From: CALZJC01 sp041574955
GTDB lineage: Bacteria > Acidobacteriota > Thermoanaerobaculia > Multivoradales > JAHEKO01
Assembly (NCBI GenBank): GCA_041574955.1
Contig: JBFGNS010000035.1
Span: 1-29,425, forward strand
Direction: 5' to 3'
Length of the DNA stretch: 29,425 nt
Positions 15,250 through 25,082 of this stretch are shown here, one piece after another. Within the stretch, counting starts at the first letter, position 1; each line of letters starts with the position of its first letter. Both the position numbers and the translations under genes were made by a program. Below the pieces are notes generated by a model. The model was not told where the DNA came from, made no database searches, and saw only the letters and a program-made list of their open reading frames with translations.

Positions 15250-16193
15250 CGGACGGCCGTGTGGCGTTCCTGTTCCCGGGACAGGGCTCGCAGCAGGTCG
15301 GCATGGGGCGCGGCTGGGCGGAGCGCTCGGCGGCCGCCCGCGAGCTCTTCGAGCAGGCCGACGAGGTGCTGGGCTTCGCCCTGTCGCGGCTGTGCTGGGA
15401 GGGCCCCGAGGAGGAGCTGCAGCTCACCGCCAACACCCAGCCGGCCATCCTCACCGCCTCGGTGGCCGCCTGGCGCGAGGTCGCCGCGCGCGGCCTCGAG
15501 CCGGCGGCGGTGGCGGGCCACAGCCTGGGAGAGTACTCGGCGCTGGTGGCGGCCGGCGCGCTCGAGTTCGCCGACGCCCTGCGCCTGGTACGCCGGCGCG
15601 GCGAGCTGATGCAGCAGGCCGTGCCGGTGGGCGAGGGCGCCATGGCGGCCATCCTCGGGCTGGCGGCGGAGGCGGTCGAGCAGGTGGCGGCCGCCGCCGC
15701 CGGCGACGCCGTGTGCGCCGTGGCCAACTACAACAGCCCGGTGCAGACCGTGGTGGCGGGCCACCGCGAGGCGGTGGAGCGGGCGGCTGCGCTGGCGCGC
15801 GAGCGCGGCGCCAAGCGGGCCGTGCTGCTGCCGGTGTCGGCGCCGTTCCACTGCCCGCTGATGCGGCCGGCGCGCGACGGGCTCCAGCCGCTGCTCGAGG
15901 CGACCGCCTTCGCCGATCCCGCCGTGCCGGTGGTCACCAACGTCGACGCCGTCGCCGTTACGCGCGGCGACCAGCTGCGCGACGCGCTCGTCCGCCAGAT
16001 CGACTCGCCGGTGCGCTGGGTCGCCTCGGTCGAGCGCATGGCGCAGGAGATGGGCATCGCCGCCTTCGTCGAGATCGGTCCCGGCGCGGTGCTCAGCGGC
16101 CTGGTACGGCGGATCGCTCCCGGCGCCACCACCACCAGCCTGGCCGAGCCGGCGGCGCTCGATGAGCTGCTGGCAGTGGACGAGGAGGGTTGA
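15243..16193 (+). CDS. fabD: Malonyl-CoA:ACP transacylase (FabD)
   Basis: A 316-residue enzyme that moves malonyl from CoA to acyl carrier protein for chain extension. The start region FLFPGQGSQQVGMG, the nucleophile Ser94 in GHSLGEYSAL, the malonate-binding Arg in RRRGELMQ, the NYNSPVQTVVAG block, catalytic His203 in PVSAPFHCPLM and FVEIGPGAVLSGL are all present. I take GTG at 15243 as the start, seven bases inside fabH; another GTG at 15261 is possible but would leave almost no residues before the conserved beta strand. The stop TGA shares its last base with the ATG of fabG. Confidence 0.95.
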   Translation: MVADGRVAFLFPGQGSQQVGMGRGWAERSAAARELFEQADEVLGFALSRLCWEGPEEELQLTANTQPAILTASVAAWREVAARGLEPAAVAGHSLGEYSALVAAGALEFADALRLVRRRGELMQQAVPVGEGAMAAILGLAAEAVEQVAAAAAGDAVCAVANYNSPVQTVVAGHREAVERAAALARERGAKRAVLLPVSAPFHCPLMRPARDGLQPLLEATAFADPAVPVVTNVDAVAVTRGDQLRDALVRQIDSPVRWVASVERMAQEMGIAAFVEIGPGAVLSGLVRRIAPGATTTSLAEPAALDELLAVDEEG

Positions 16194-16942
16194 TGAGCGC
16201 TTTCGACCTGAGCGGCCGCACGGCGTTGGTCACCGGCGCTTCGCAAGGCATCGGCGAAGCGGTGGCTCGCCGGCTGGCGGCGCACGGCGCGCGGCTGGTG
16301 CTGGCGGCGCGCACCACCACTCGGCTCGAGGCGCTGGCAGAGGAGCTGACCGCCGCCGGCGGCGAGGCCACCGCCCTGACCCTCGACCTGGCGCAGCCCG
16401 AGACGGTGGGCGAGCGGCTGGCCGAGCTGCCCGAGCCGTTCGCCGCGGTCGACATCCTGGTCAACAACGCCGGCATCACGCGCGACAACCTGCTGGCGCG
16501 CATGGACCTCGACTCCTGGCGCCAGGTGCTGGAGGTCAACCTCACCGGCGCCTACGCGGTAACCAAGGCGGTCTGCCGCGGCATGATGCGGCGCCGCTGG
16601 GGCCGGATCATCTCGGTCTCCTCGGTGGTCGGGCTGATGGGCAACGCCGGGCAGGCCAACTACGCCGCCGCCAAGGCAGGGCTGGTCGGGTTCTCGAAGG
16701 CGATGGCGCGCGAGCTCGCCAGCCGCGGCGTGACGGTGAACGTCATCGCCCCGGGCTACATCACCACCGCGATGACCGACAGCCTGCCCGAGCAGACCCG
16801 CGTCGAGCTCGAGCGCGCGATCCCGCTGCGCCGCCTCGGCTCGGGCGACGACGTCGCCTGGGCGACGGTCTACCTGGCGAGCGAGGAGGCCGGCTACGTC
16901 ACCGGCCACGTACTCAACGTCTCCGGAGGCATGTACATCTGA
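16193..16942 (+). CDS. fabG: 3-oxoacyl-ACP reductase (FabG)
   Basis: A 249-residue short-chain dehydrogenase that reduces beta-ketoacyl-ACP with NADPH in each elongation round. It has the cofactor motif TGASQGIG (14-21), NNAG (91-94), the catalytic Ser144, Tyr157 and Lys161 (YAAAK), the VNVIAPGYITTAMT block and the C-terminal GYVTGHVLNVSGGMYI, which is typical of FabG rather than of other SDRs. The ATG at 16193 overlaps the fabD stop by one base and has AGGAGG four bases upstream; a TTG one codon earlier is in frame but less likely. Context within the fab block supports the assignment. Confidence 0.95.
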   Translation: MSAFDLSGRTALVTGASQGIGEAVARRLAAHGARLVLAARTTTRLEALAEELTAAGGEATALTLDLAQPETVGERLAELPEPFAAVDILVNNAGITRDNLLARMDLDSWRQVLEVNLTGAYAVTKAVCRGMMRRRWGRIISVSSVVGLMGNAGQANYAAAKAGLVGFSKAMARELASRGVTVNVIAPGYITTAMTDSLPEQTRVELERAIPLRRLGSGDDVAWATVYLASEEAGYVTGHVLNVSGGMYI

Positions 16943-16949
16943 GCCCGCG

Positions 16950-16989
16950 TGGACGCGCTCCGGCGCTTTGTGCTAGAAACCCCGGGTTT
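16950..16989 (+). promoter_or_regulatory. Candidate acpP promoter with an overlapping palindrome
   Basis: In the 87-nt fabG-acpP gap, TGGACG (16950-16955) and, after 18 nt, TAGAAA (16974-16979) preceded by TGC form a plausible -35 and extended -10. A perfect 13-base palindrome, AAACCC-C-GGGTTT at 16977-16989, covers the end of the -10 box and the expected start site. A repressor bound there would block transcription. acpP often has its own promoter because the protein is needed in large amounts. Confidence 0.4.
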
Positions 16990-17029
16990 GAGCCCACCGA
17001 CGCGTTTCCAGCAGAGGAGGAACCGACTC

Positions 17030-17272
17030 ATGTCAGTAGCGGACAAGGTAAAGAGCATCATCGTCGAGCAGCTCGGCGTCGACGCGGAGGAGGTCACTCC
17101 CGAGGCCAGCTTCACCGACGATCTGGGTGGCGACTCGCTCGACATCGTCGAGCTGGTGATGGCTTTCGAGGAGGAGTTCGATATCGAGATCCCGGACGAG
17201 GAGGCCGAGAAGATCAGCCGGGTGAAGGAAGCCATCGCCTACATCGAGGCGCACGCCGCCAAAGAAGGCTGA
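17030..17272 (+). CDS. acpP: Acyl carrier protein
   Basis: An 80-residue, strongly acidic four-helix carrier that holds the growing acyl chain on 4'-phosphopantetheine. The attachment serine is Ser36 in the invariant GGDSLDIVEL motif, followed by the recognition-helix pattern VMAFEEEFDIEIPDEEAEKI. Length and composition are those of the fatty-acid ACP. The ATG at 17030 has GAGGAGG nine bases upstream, one of the strongest ribosome sites in the window, fitting high expression. A candidate promoter lies in the gap upstream. fabF begins 37 nt after its stop. Confidence 0.97.
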   Translation: MSVADKVKSIIVEQLGVDAEEVTPEASFTDDLGGDSLDIVELVMAFEEEFDIEIPDEEAEKISRVKEAIAYIEAHAAKEG

Positions 17273-17309
17273 GCGCCGTCTTCCCCACCTACAAGCAGCA
17301 GGAGAACTC

Positions 17310-18557
17310 GTGAGCCGCCGTGACAGGCGCCGGGTCGTGATCACCGGCGTCGGGCTGGTGTCGCCGCTTGGCGTCGGCACCGAGACGACCTGGCAGGGAC
17401 TGCTGGCCGGCCGCAGCGGGATCGGGCCGGTCACCCGCTTCGACGTCTCGGACTACGCCTGCCGGATCGCGGGCGAGGTGCCGGAGTTCGAGCCCGAGCG
17501 GTTCATGGAGCGCAAGGACGTCAAGAAGGCCGATCTGTTCATCCACTTCGGCATGGCGGCCAGCCAGTTCGCGATGGAGTCCTCGGGTCTGGTGGTCGAC
17601 GAGGGCAACGCCGAGCGCGTGGGCGTGATCATCGGCTCCGGCATGGGCGGCCTGCCGCTGATCGAGCGCACCCACCAGGTGGTGCTGGAGCGCGGCCCGG
17701 GCCGCATCTCGCCGTTCTTCATCCCCGGGCTGATCGCCAACATGACGGCCGGCCAGGTGTCGATCCGCTACGGCATGCACGGTCCCAACTCGACGCCCGC
17801 CACCGCCTGCACGACCGGGCTACACGCGATCGGCGATGCCTTCCGCCTGATCCAGCACGACTACGCCGACGCCATGGTCGCCGGCGGCACCGAAGCGGTG
17901 ATCTCGCCGCTGGCGCTCGGTGGCTTCAGCGCGATGCGCGCCCTGTCGGAGCGCAACGACGAGCCCCAGAAGGCGTCGCGCCCCTGGGACCGGCAGCGCG
18001 ACGGCTTCGTGATGGCGGAGGGTGCCGGCGTCGTGGTGCTGGAGGAGCGGCAGCGGGCGCTCGACCGCGGCGCGCCGGTCTACTGCGAGGTGGTCGGCTA
18101 CGGCATGAGCGCCGACGCCTACCACATCTCGGCGCCCCACCCGGACGGGCTGGGCGCCGAGCTGGTGATGCGCGCCGCGCTCGCCGACGGCGACGTGGCG
18201 GCCGAGCAGATCGGTTACATCAACGCCCACGGCACCTCGACGCCGCTCGGTGACGAGGCCGAGGTGCGGGCGATCAAGCGGGTCTTCGGGGACCACGCCT
18301 ACCGGCTGGCCGTGTCCTCCACCAAGTCGGCGACCGGCCACCTGCTGGGCGCCGCCGGCGGGCTGGAGGCCGGCATCCTGGCGCTGGCGCTGCGTCACCA
18401 GACACTTCCGCCGACGCTCAACCTGGACGAGCCGGACGCCGAGTGCGACCTCGACTTCGTGCCGCACACCGCGCGTGAGACCGAGCTCGGCCACGCCCTC
18501 ACCAACTCGTTCGGCTTCGGCGGCACCAACGGCGCGCTGGTGATGGCCGCCGTCTAG
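17310..18557 (+). CDS. fabF: Beta-ketoacyl-ACP synthase II (FabF)
   Basis: A 415-residue elongating condensing enzyme that adds malonyl-ACP units to acyl-ACP. The catalytic Cys167 lies in TPATACTTGLHAIG, and the two active-site histidines are His307 in NAHGTSTPLGD and His344 in KSATGHLLGAAG. The N-terminal VVITGVGLVSPLG, VIIGSGMGG, RPWDRQRDGFVMAEGAG and the C-terminal ALTNSFGFGGTNGAL complete the FabF pattern. The start is GTG at 17310 with AGGAG about six bases upstream. Length and motifs point to FabF rather than FabB. It is the last gene of the block; a strong GC hairpin follows at 18614-18640. Confidence 0.96.
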   Translation: MSRRDRRRVVITGVGLVSPLGVGTETTWQGLLAGRSGIGPVTRFDVSDYACRIAGEVPEFEPERFMERKDVKKADLFIHFGMAASQFAMESSGLVVDEGNAERVGVIIGSGMGGLPLIERTHQVVLERGPGRISPFFIPGLIANMTAGQVSIRYGMHGPNSTPATACTTGLHAIGDAFRLIQHDYADAMVAGGTEAVISPLALGGFSAMRALSERNDEPQKASRPWDRQRDGFVMAEGAGVVVLEERQRALDRGAPVYCEVVGYGMSADAYHISAPHPDGLGAELVMRAALADGDVAAEQIGYINAHGTSTPLGDEAEVRAIKRVFGDHAYRLAVSSTKSATGHLLGAAGGLEAGILALALRHQTLPPTLNLDEPDAECDLDFVPHTARETELGHALTNSFGFGGTNGALVMAAV

Positions 18558-18613
18558 CCCGACCCTCTCACCCATCCGCGCCGCGCGGTCAGGAGGTCCG
18601 GCTGGCGGTGCGG

Positions 18614-18640
18614 CCGCCGTCGCCGGCCCGGCGGCGGCGG
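18614..18640 (+). terminator. Strong hairpin after fabF
   Basis: CCGCCGTCGCCG (18614-18625) and CGGCGGCGGCGG (18629-18640) can pair over all 12 positions (one U-G wobble) around a three-base loop. The structure begins 57 nt after the fabF stop and ends 60 nt before the aminotransferase start. There is no U-run directly after it, so it is a candidate terminator or mRNA-stabilising end rather than a textbook intrinsic terminator. Confidence 0.45.
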
Positions 18641-18699
18641 AGGCGCGCGGTTTGTGGGAGACTCGGAACATCCCGAGGCCACGCCCGCCGGAGCCGACG

Positions 18700-19905
18700 A
18701 TGCCGCGTTCCAGGCTGTCCGCCAAGATCGACAAGTTCGTACCGTCGCTCACCCTGAGCCTGAAGGCGCTGGTGCGCCAGCGGCTCGAGAGCGGCCGGCC
18801 GATCTACGACTTCGGGCTGGGCGAGACGCAGGGCGAGCTGGCGCCGCACATCGCCGAGGCGGCGGCCGCCGCCTACCGCGAGGGGCGGACGCAGTACGGC
18901 GATCCGGCGGGGCTGGCCGAGCTGCGCCGGGCGGTGCTCGGCTGGCTCGATCTGGGCGACCGCTACGACGTCGACAGCGTGGTGATCACCACCGGCGCCA
19001 AGCAGAGCCTGTTCAACGTCTTCCTGGCGCTCACCGACCCGGCCGACTGCGTGCTGTTCGACTGCGCGCCGTGGGTCAGCTACCAGCCGCTGGCGGTCGC
19101 CGCCTACGCCTTCCCGGTGATGGTGCTGCCCGAGGCCGGCACCGGCAACCGGCTCAAGGTCACCGCCGACGACCTGGAGCGCAACCTGCGGCAGCGCCCC
19201 CACGCCCGGCTGTTTCTGCTCAACAGCCCGTGCAACCCGACCGGGCAGCTGTACGACGCGGCCGAGATCGAGCGGCTGCTGGCGGTGTGCGTCGAGCACC
19301 AGGTCTACTTCGTGCTGGATCGGCTGTACTGGCGGCTGGTGCTCGACGGCGGCGGCTACCCGGCGCCGCGGGTCGACGACGAGACCCTGCCGTGGCTGGT
19401 GCAGGTCGACGGGCTGTCGAAGAACTTCCGCCGCACCGGCGGCATCCGAATCGGCTGGACGGTGGCGCCGCGCGACGTCGCGGCCGCCATGACCAACCTG
19501 CAGAGCCACTACACCTCGGGCCCCTCGGTGCCGGCACAGTACGCCGCTCTGGCCGCGCTGTCGCGGCCCTACGACGACGAGCTGCGCGCCGCCATCGCGC
19601 GCAAGGCGGCGCTCATGCGGCGCGAGGCGGCGGCGCTGCCGGGAGTCGAGGTGTGGCCCACCGAGGCGGCGTTCTACTCCTTCTGGGACGTACGCGGCTG
19701 CTGCGGGCGGAGCGCTCCAGACGGCCACCGGCTGGCCAGCTCGGCCGACGTCGCGGCTTACCTGCTGGAAGAGGCCGGCGTGGTCACCGCTCCCGGCGAG
19801 GCGTTTCTGCAGGACGGGTTCCTGCGACTGTCGATCACGCTGCCCGACGACGAGCTGGTGGCGGGGGTGCGCGCCGCCGTCGCGGCGCTGGACCGTCTTG
19901 CCTGA
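18700..19905 (+). CDS. Pyridoxal-phosphate aminotransferase, class I/II
   Basis: A 401-residue fold-type I PLP enzyme, a predicted amino-acid or related transaminase in the cytoplasm. Recognisable positions: YGDPAGLAELR near 66-76, TTGAKQSLFNVFLALTDP (phosphate-cup region), NSPCNPTG with Asn179, LDRLYWRLV with the cofactor-pyridine Asp207 and Tyr210, the Schiff-base Lys241 in GLSKNFRRTGGIRIGW with Arg250, and a C-terminal FLRLSI whose Arg should bind the substrate carboxylate. The AspC-like layout is clear, but the common (S/A)DEIY signature is replaced by LDRLYW, so substrate identity is open. The ATG at 18700 is preceded by CGGAG; upstream in-frame starts would run towards the hairpin. An inverted repeat CTCGG-N6-CCGAG at 18662-18677 lies in front. 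It faces the TonB receptor gene tail to tail. Confidence 0.87.
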   Translation: MPRSRLSAKIDKFVPSLTLSLKALVRQRLESGRPIYDFGLGETQGELAPHIAEAAAAAYREGRTQYGDPAGLAELRRAVLGWLDLGDRYDVDSVVITTGAKQSLFNVFLALTDPADCVLFDCAPWVSYQPLAVAAYAFPVMVLPEAGTGNRLKVTADDLERNLRQRPHARLFLLNSPCNPTGQLYDAAEIERLLAVCVEHQVYFVLDRLYWRLVLDGGGYPAPRVDDETLPWLVQVDGLSKNFRRTGGIRIGWTVAPRDVAAAMTNLQSHYTSGPSVPAQYAALAALSRPYDDELRAAIARKAALMRREAAALPGVEVWPTEAAFYSFWDVRGCCGRSAPDGHRLASSADVAAYLLEEAGVVTAPGEAFLQDGFLRLSITLPDDELVAGVRAAVAALDRLA

Positions 19906-19927
19906 GCCGCCGGACAGGGCGACGCCG

Positions 19928-19944
19928 GCCGGCCCTGGGCCGGC
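19928..19944. terminator. Candidate bidirectional hairpin between convergent genes
   Basis: GCCGGCC (19928-19934) and GGCCGGC (19938-19944) are perfect complements around CTG, in the 66-nt gap between the aminotransferase stop and the end of the oppositely oriented TonB receptor gene. The position suits a shared terminator, but neither side has a U-tract and short GC palindromes are common at this base composition. Confidence 0.3.
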
Positions 19945-19971
19945 AGGCGGCGCGGGGGCCGGCCCGGGGAC

Positions 19972-22662
<2,691 letters not shown>

Positions 22663-22754
22663 CGGGTGCCTCCTTTCGCGGAAGCTCCACGCGGACCGGC
22701 GACCGGCCCCGCGGAGGATCCACGCGTCTGCAGGCCGGCGGCGGCGGAGCCTGC

Positions 22755-22775
22755 CCGTAATCGAGCTTGTTACGG
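22755..22775. promoter_or_regulatory. Inverted-repeat operator candidate before the TonB receptor
   Basis: CCGTAA (22755-22760) and TTACGG (22770-22775) form a perfect 6-bp inverted repeat with a 9-base spacer, directly downstream of the candidate -10 box and therefore over the expected start of transcription. Half-site length and spacing resemble dimeric repressor operators, and AT-containing half-sites stand out in this GC-rich DNA. An mRNA hairpin in the leader is the alternative reading. Confidence 0.45.
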
Positions 22776-22778
22776 AGG

Positions 22779-22787
22779 ACTATAGCA
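22779..22787 (-). promoter_or_regulatory. Extended -10 promoter for the TonB receptor
   Basis: Read on the minus strand this is TGC followed by TATAGT, an extended -10 element with five of six consensus bases. No -35 hexamer is found 17 nt upstream; 11-bp tandem repeats occupy that place instead. Transcription would begin near 22772, giving a leader of roughly 110 nt. Confidence 0.5.
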
Positions 22788-22796
22788 CCCGGCATC

Positions 22797-22823
22797 CGAG
22801 CGGCGCCCGAGCGGCGCCCGAGC
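22797..22823. repeat. 11-bp tandem repeat upstream of the TonB receptor promoter
   Basis: CGAGCGGCGCC occurs twice in tandem (22797-22807, 22808-22818) followed by the partial copy CGAGC. The 11-bp period is one helical turn, so a protein could contact successive copies on the same face. On the minus strand the repeat occupies roughly -24 to -50, where a -35 box would be. The GGCGCC units could also pair with each other as a small hairpin after the peptidase gene that ends at 22829. Confidence 0.5.
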
Positions 22824-22828
22824 CGGTC

Positions 22829-25030
22829 CTAGTGCGCCGGTCCGGGCTGCAGGTGGCGGTCGAAGAACTCCGTCATGCGCTCGTAGAAGTGACGCGAGGC
22901 GGCGCCGCGCAAGCCGTGCTTCTGGCGCGGGTAGATGGCGGTCTCGACCGCCGCCCCGGCCTCGATCACCGCGTGCAGGAAGGCGAAGCTGTTCTGCGGG
23001 TGGACGTTGTCGTCGGCGGTGCCGTGCACCACCAGCAGCGGATCGGCGAGCTGCCCGGCGTAGGTCACCGCCGAGGAGTCGCGGTAGCCATCCGCGTTGT
23101 CGTCGGGGTGGTCGAGGTAGCGCTCGGTCCAGATCGTGTCGTACAGCCGCCAGTCGGTCACCGGTGCGCCGGCCACCGCCGCCCGCCAGGTGCCCGGGCT
23201 GTTGAGCACCGAATAGAGGGTGTTGGAGCCGCCGCCCGACCAGCCCCACAGACCGATGCGCCCGGCGTCCACCCAGCCGAGCCCTTTCAGGTAGTCGACC
23301 GCCGCCCGCTGCGCCGCCAGGTTGACGGCGCCGAAACGGCGGTGGAGGCGGTCCTCGCCGGGCTTGCCGAAGAAGCTCGAGCCGGGGTTGTCGACCGCCA
23401 GCACGGCGTAGCCGCGCTGCGCCATCATCTTGTGCCACGGGTCGCGGCCACGGCTGCCCCAGCGGTCGGCGACCACCTGCGATCCCGGTCCGCCGTAGTG
23501 GTACATGATCGCGGGGTAGCGGCGCGCCGGGTCGAAGCCGGCGGGCCGCATGAGCGCCGCCGGCAGCTCGACTCCCCCCGGTCCCGGCAGGGTGAAGAAC
23601 TCCCAGCGCGGCAGGCCGGCGGGGTCGAACGGCGGCGGCCGCGACGGCAGCTCGAGCGCGAGGGCGCCATCGGGCCCGCGCACCGACATCGCGGTCGGGC
23701 GGTCGCTGTGGCTCTCGGTCAGCACCCACCAGCCGCTCTCCGAGCTGGCGACGGCGCCGTTCCAGCCGTCGGCGGGCGACAGCCGGCTGGTCAGGTCGCC
23801 CTCGAGCGAGCCGGCCAGCACCTGGCGGTCCTTGGCACCCAGGCCGCCGCCGCGGTAGGCGGTGAACACCACCCGGCCGCTGGCCTCGTCCACCGCGTCG
23901 AGCGAGGTGACGGCCCAGCCGGCGGGCGACAGGGTGGCCAGCTCGCGGCCGTCGGCGGCGTGCAGCGCGAGCTGCCGCCAGCCGCTCTTCTCGGACGACC
24001 AGAGGAAGCGGCCGTCGGCCAGAAAGCGCAGGTGGTCGTGCAGGTTGACCCAGGTGGGGTGGCGGTCCGACAGCAGCTCTCCACAACGGCCGCTGGCCGC
24101 GTCGCAGCTCAGCAGGTCGAGGCGGTTCTGCTCCCGGTTGAGCCGCTGGACCGCGACTCGCTCGCCCCCCGGCTGCCAGTCGACCCGCGCCAGGTAGCCG
24201 TCGGCGTCACCGGTGGCGAGCCACACGGTGTCGCCGCCGGCCACCGGCAGCACGCCGATCCGGACCCCCGGGTTGGCGGTGCCGGCCTTGGGGTAGCGCT
24301 GCTCGGTGACGGTGGGGTAGGGCACGGTGGTGAAGTCGACCAGCGGGTAGCGGCCGACCGGCGACTCGTCGAACTGGTAGTAGGCGATGCGGTCGCCGTT
24401 CGGGCTCCACCAGTAGCCGGTCGAGTCGCGCCCCCAGATCTCTTCCCAGTAGACCCAGTCGGTGACGCCGTTGAGCAGCTCGCCCTCGCTGCCGCCGGTG
24501 GTCAGCGCTCGCTCCCGGCCGCTGGCCAGCTCGAGCACGAACAGGTCGAAGTCGCGCACGAAGGCGACGGTCGAGCTGTCGGGCGAGAACTTGGGGTCCT
24601 GCTCCTCTTCGACGGTCGAGGTCAGCCGCCGCACGCTGCCGCTCGCCACCTCGAGCAGGTGCAGATCGCCGCCCGACTCGAGCAGGATGTGTCGGCCGTC
24701 GGGAGAGAAGTGGTAGTCGCCGAGCTCGAGCCCGCCCTCCTCTTCGCTCTCGCGCACCAGCGGGCTGCGGCTGCGTCCTTCGACGTCGAGCAGCCAGAGC
24801 GCCTTGCCGTTGCCGTCGTCCCACAGGTAGGCGAGCAGCCTGCCGCCCGGAGCCCAGCTCGGCGCTTCGGGCACCGCGCCGCCGGGCTCGTCGCCGAACA
24901 GCAGGTCGAAGGTGAGCCGTACCGGCGCGGCCGCCTGGGGCTCGGCCTGGGCTCCGGCCGGCGGGGTGGCGGCCAGGACGGCCGCGAGGGCAATGGCGTG
25001 AGCGGTGGACAGCGGGCTGGGGCGGCGCAT
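22829..25030 (-). CDS. Exported S9B dipeptidyl-peptidase IV-like serine peptidase
   Basis: A 733-residue prolyl-oligopeptidase-family enzyme, predicted to remove N-terminal dipeptides (often X-Pro) from peptides in the periplasm. A signal peptide covers about residues 1-28 (PPAGA|QAEP). The beta-propeller domain (about 40-480) contains the double-Glu substrate-anchor motif at Glu196-Glu197 in DWVYWEEIWG and the DPP IV-like YWWSPNGDRIAYYQFDE. The C-terminal alpha/beta hydrolase carries the catalytic triad Ser598 in GWSGGGSN, Asp673 in HGTADDNVHPQNS and His705 in RQKHGL. All key residues are intact. The ATG at 25030 has a GGGGAGAG site upstream. It is followed on the same strand by the TonB receptor after 166 nt, suggesting joint use in peptide scavenging. 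Confidence 0.94.
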   Translation of the reverse strand: MRRPSPLSTAHAIALAAVLAATPPAGAQAEPQAAAPVRLTFDLLFGDEPGGAVPEAPSWAPGGRLLAYLWDDGNGKALWLLDVEGRSRSPLVRESEEEGGLELGDYHFSPDGRHILLESGGDLHLLEVASGSVRRLTSTVEEEQDPKFSPDSSTVAFVRDFDLFVLELASGRERALTTGGSEGELLNGVTDWVYWEEIWGRDSTGYWWSPNGDRIAYYQFDESPVGRYPLVDFTTVPYPTVTEQRYPKAGTANPGVRIGVLPVAGGDTVWLATGDADGYLARVDWQPGGERVAVQRLNREQNRLDLLSCDAASGRCGELLSDRHPTWVNLHDHLRFLADGRFLWSSEKSGWRQLALHAADGRELATLSPAGWAVTSLDAVDEASGRVVFTAYRGGGLGAKDRQVLAGSLEGDLTSRLSPADGWNGAVASSESGWWVLTESHSDRPTAMSVRGPDGALALELPSRPPPFDPAGLPRWEFFTLPGPGGVELPAALMRPAGFDPARRYPAIMYHYGGPGSQVVADRWGSRGRDPWHKMMAQRGYAVLAVDNPGSSFFGKPGEDRLHRRFGAVNLAAQRAAVDYLKGLGWVDAGRIGLWGWSGGGSNTLYSVLNSPGTWRAAVAGAPVTDWRLYDTIWTERYLDHPDDNADGYRDSSAVTYAGQLADPLLVVHGTADDNVHPQNSFAFLHAVIEAGAAVETAIYPRQKHGLRGAASRHFYERMTEFFDRHLQPGPAH

Positions 25031-25060
25031 CGGACTCTCCCCGGGGGACGGTTGGGTAGC

Positions 25061-25079
25061 GCGGCGGTGCGGCCGCCGC
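25061..25079 (-). terminator. Candidate hairpin after the ETF-QO gene
   Basis: GCGGCGG (25061-25067) and CCGCCGC (25073-25079) pair perfectly around a 5-base loop, three bases past the ETF-QO stop and 31 bases before the peptidase start. No U-tract follows on the minus strand. It could separate the two genes' transcripts. Confidence 0.3.
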
Positions 25080-25082
25080 TGG

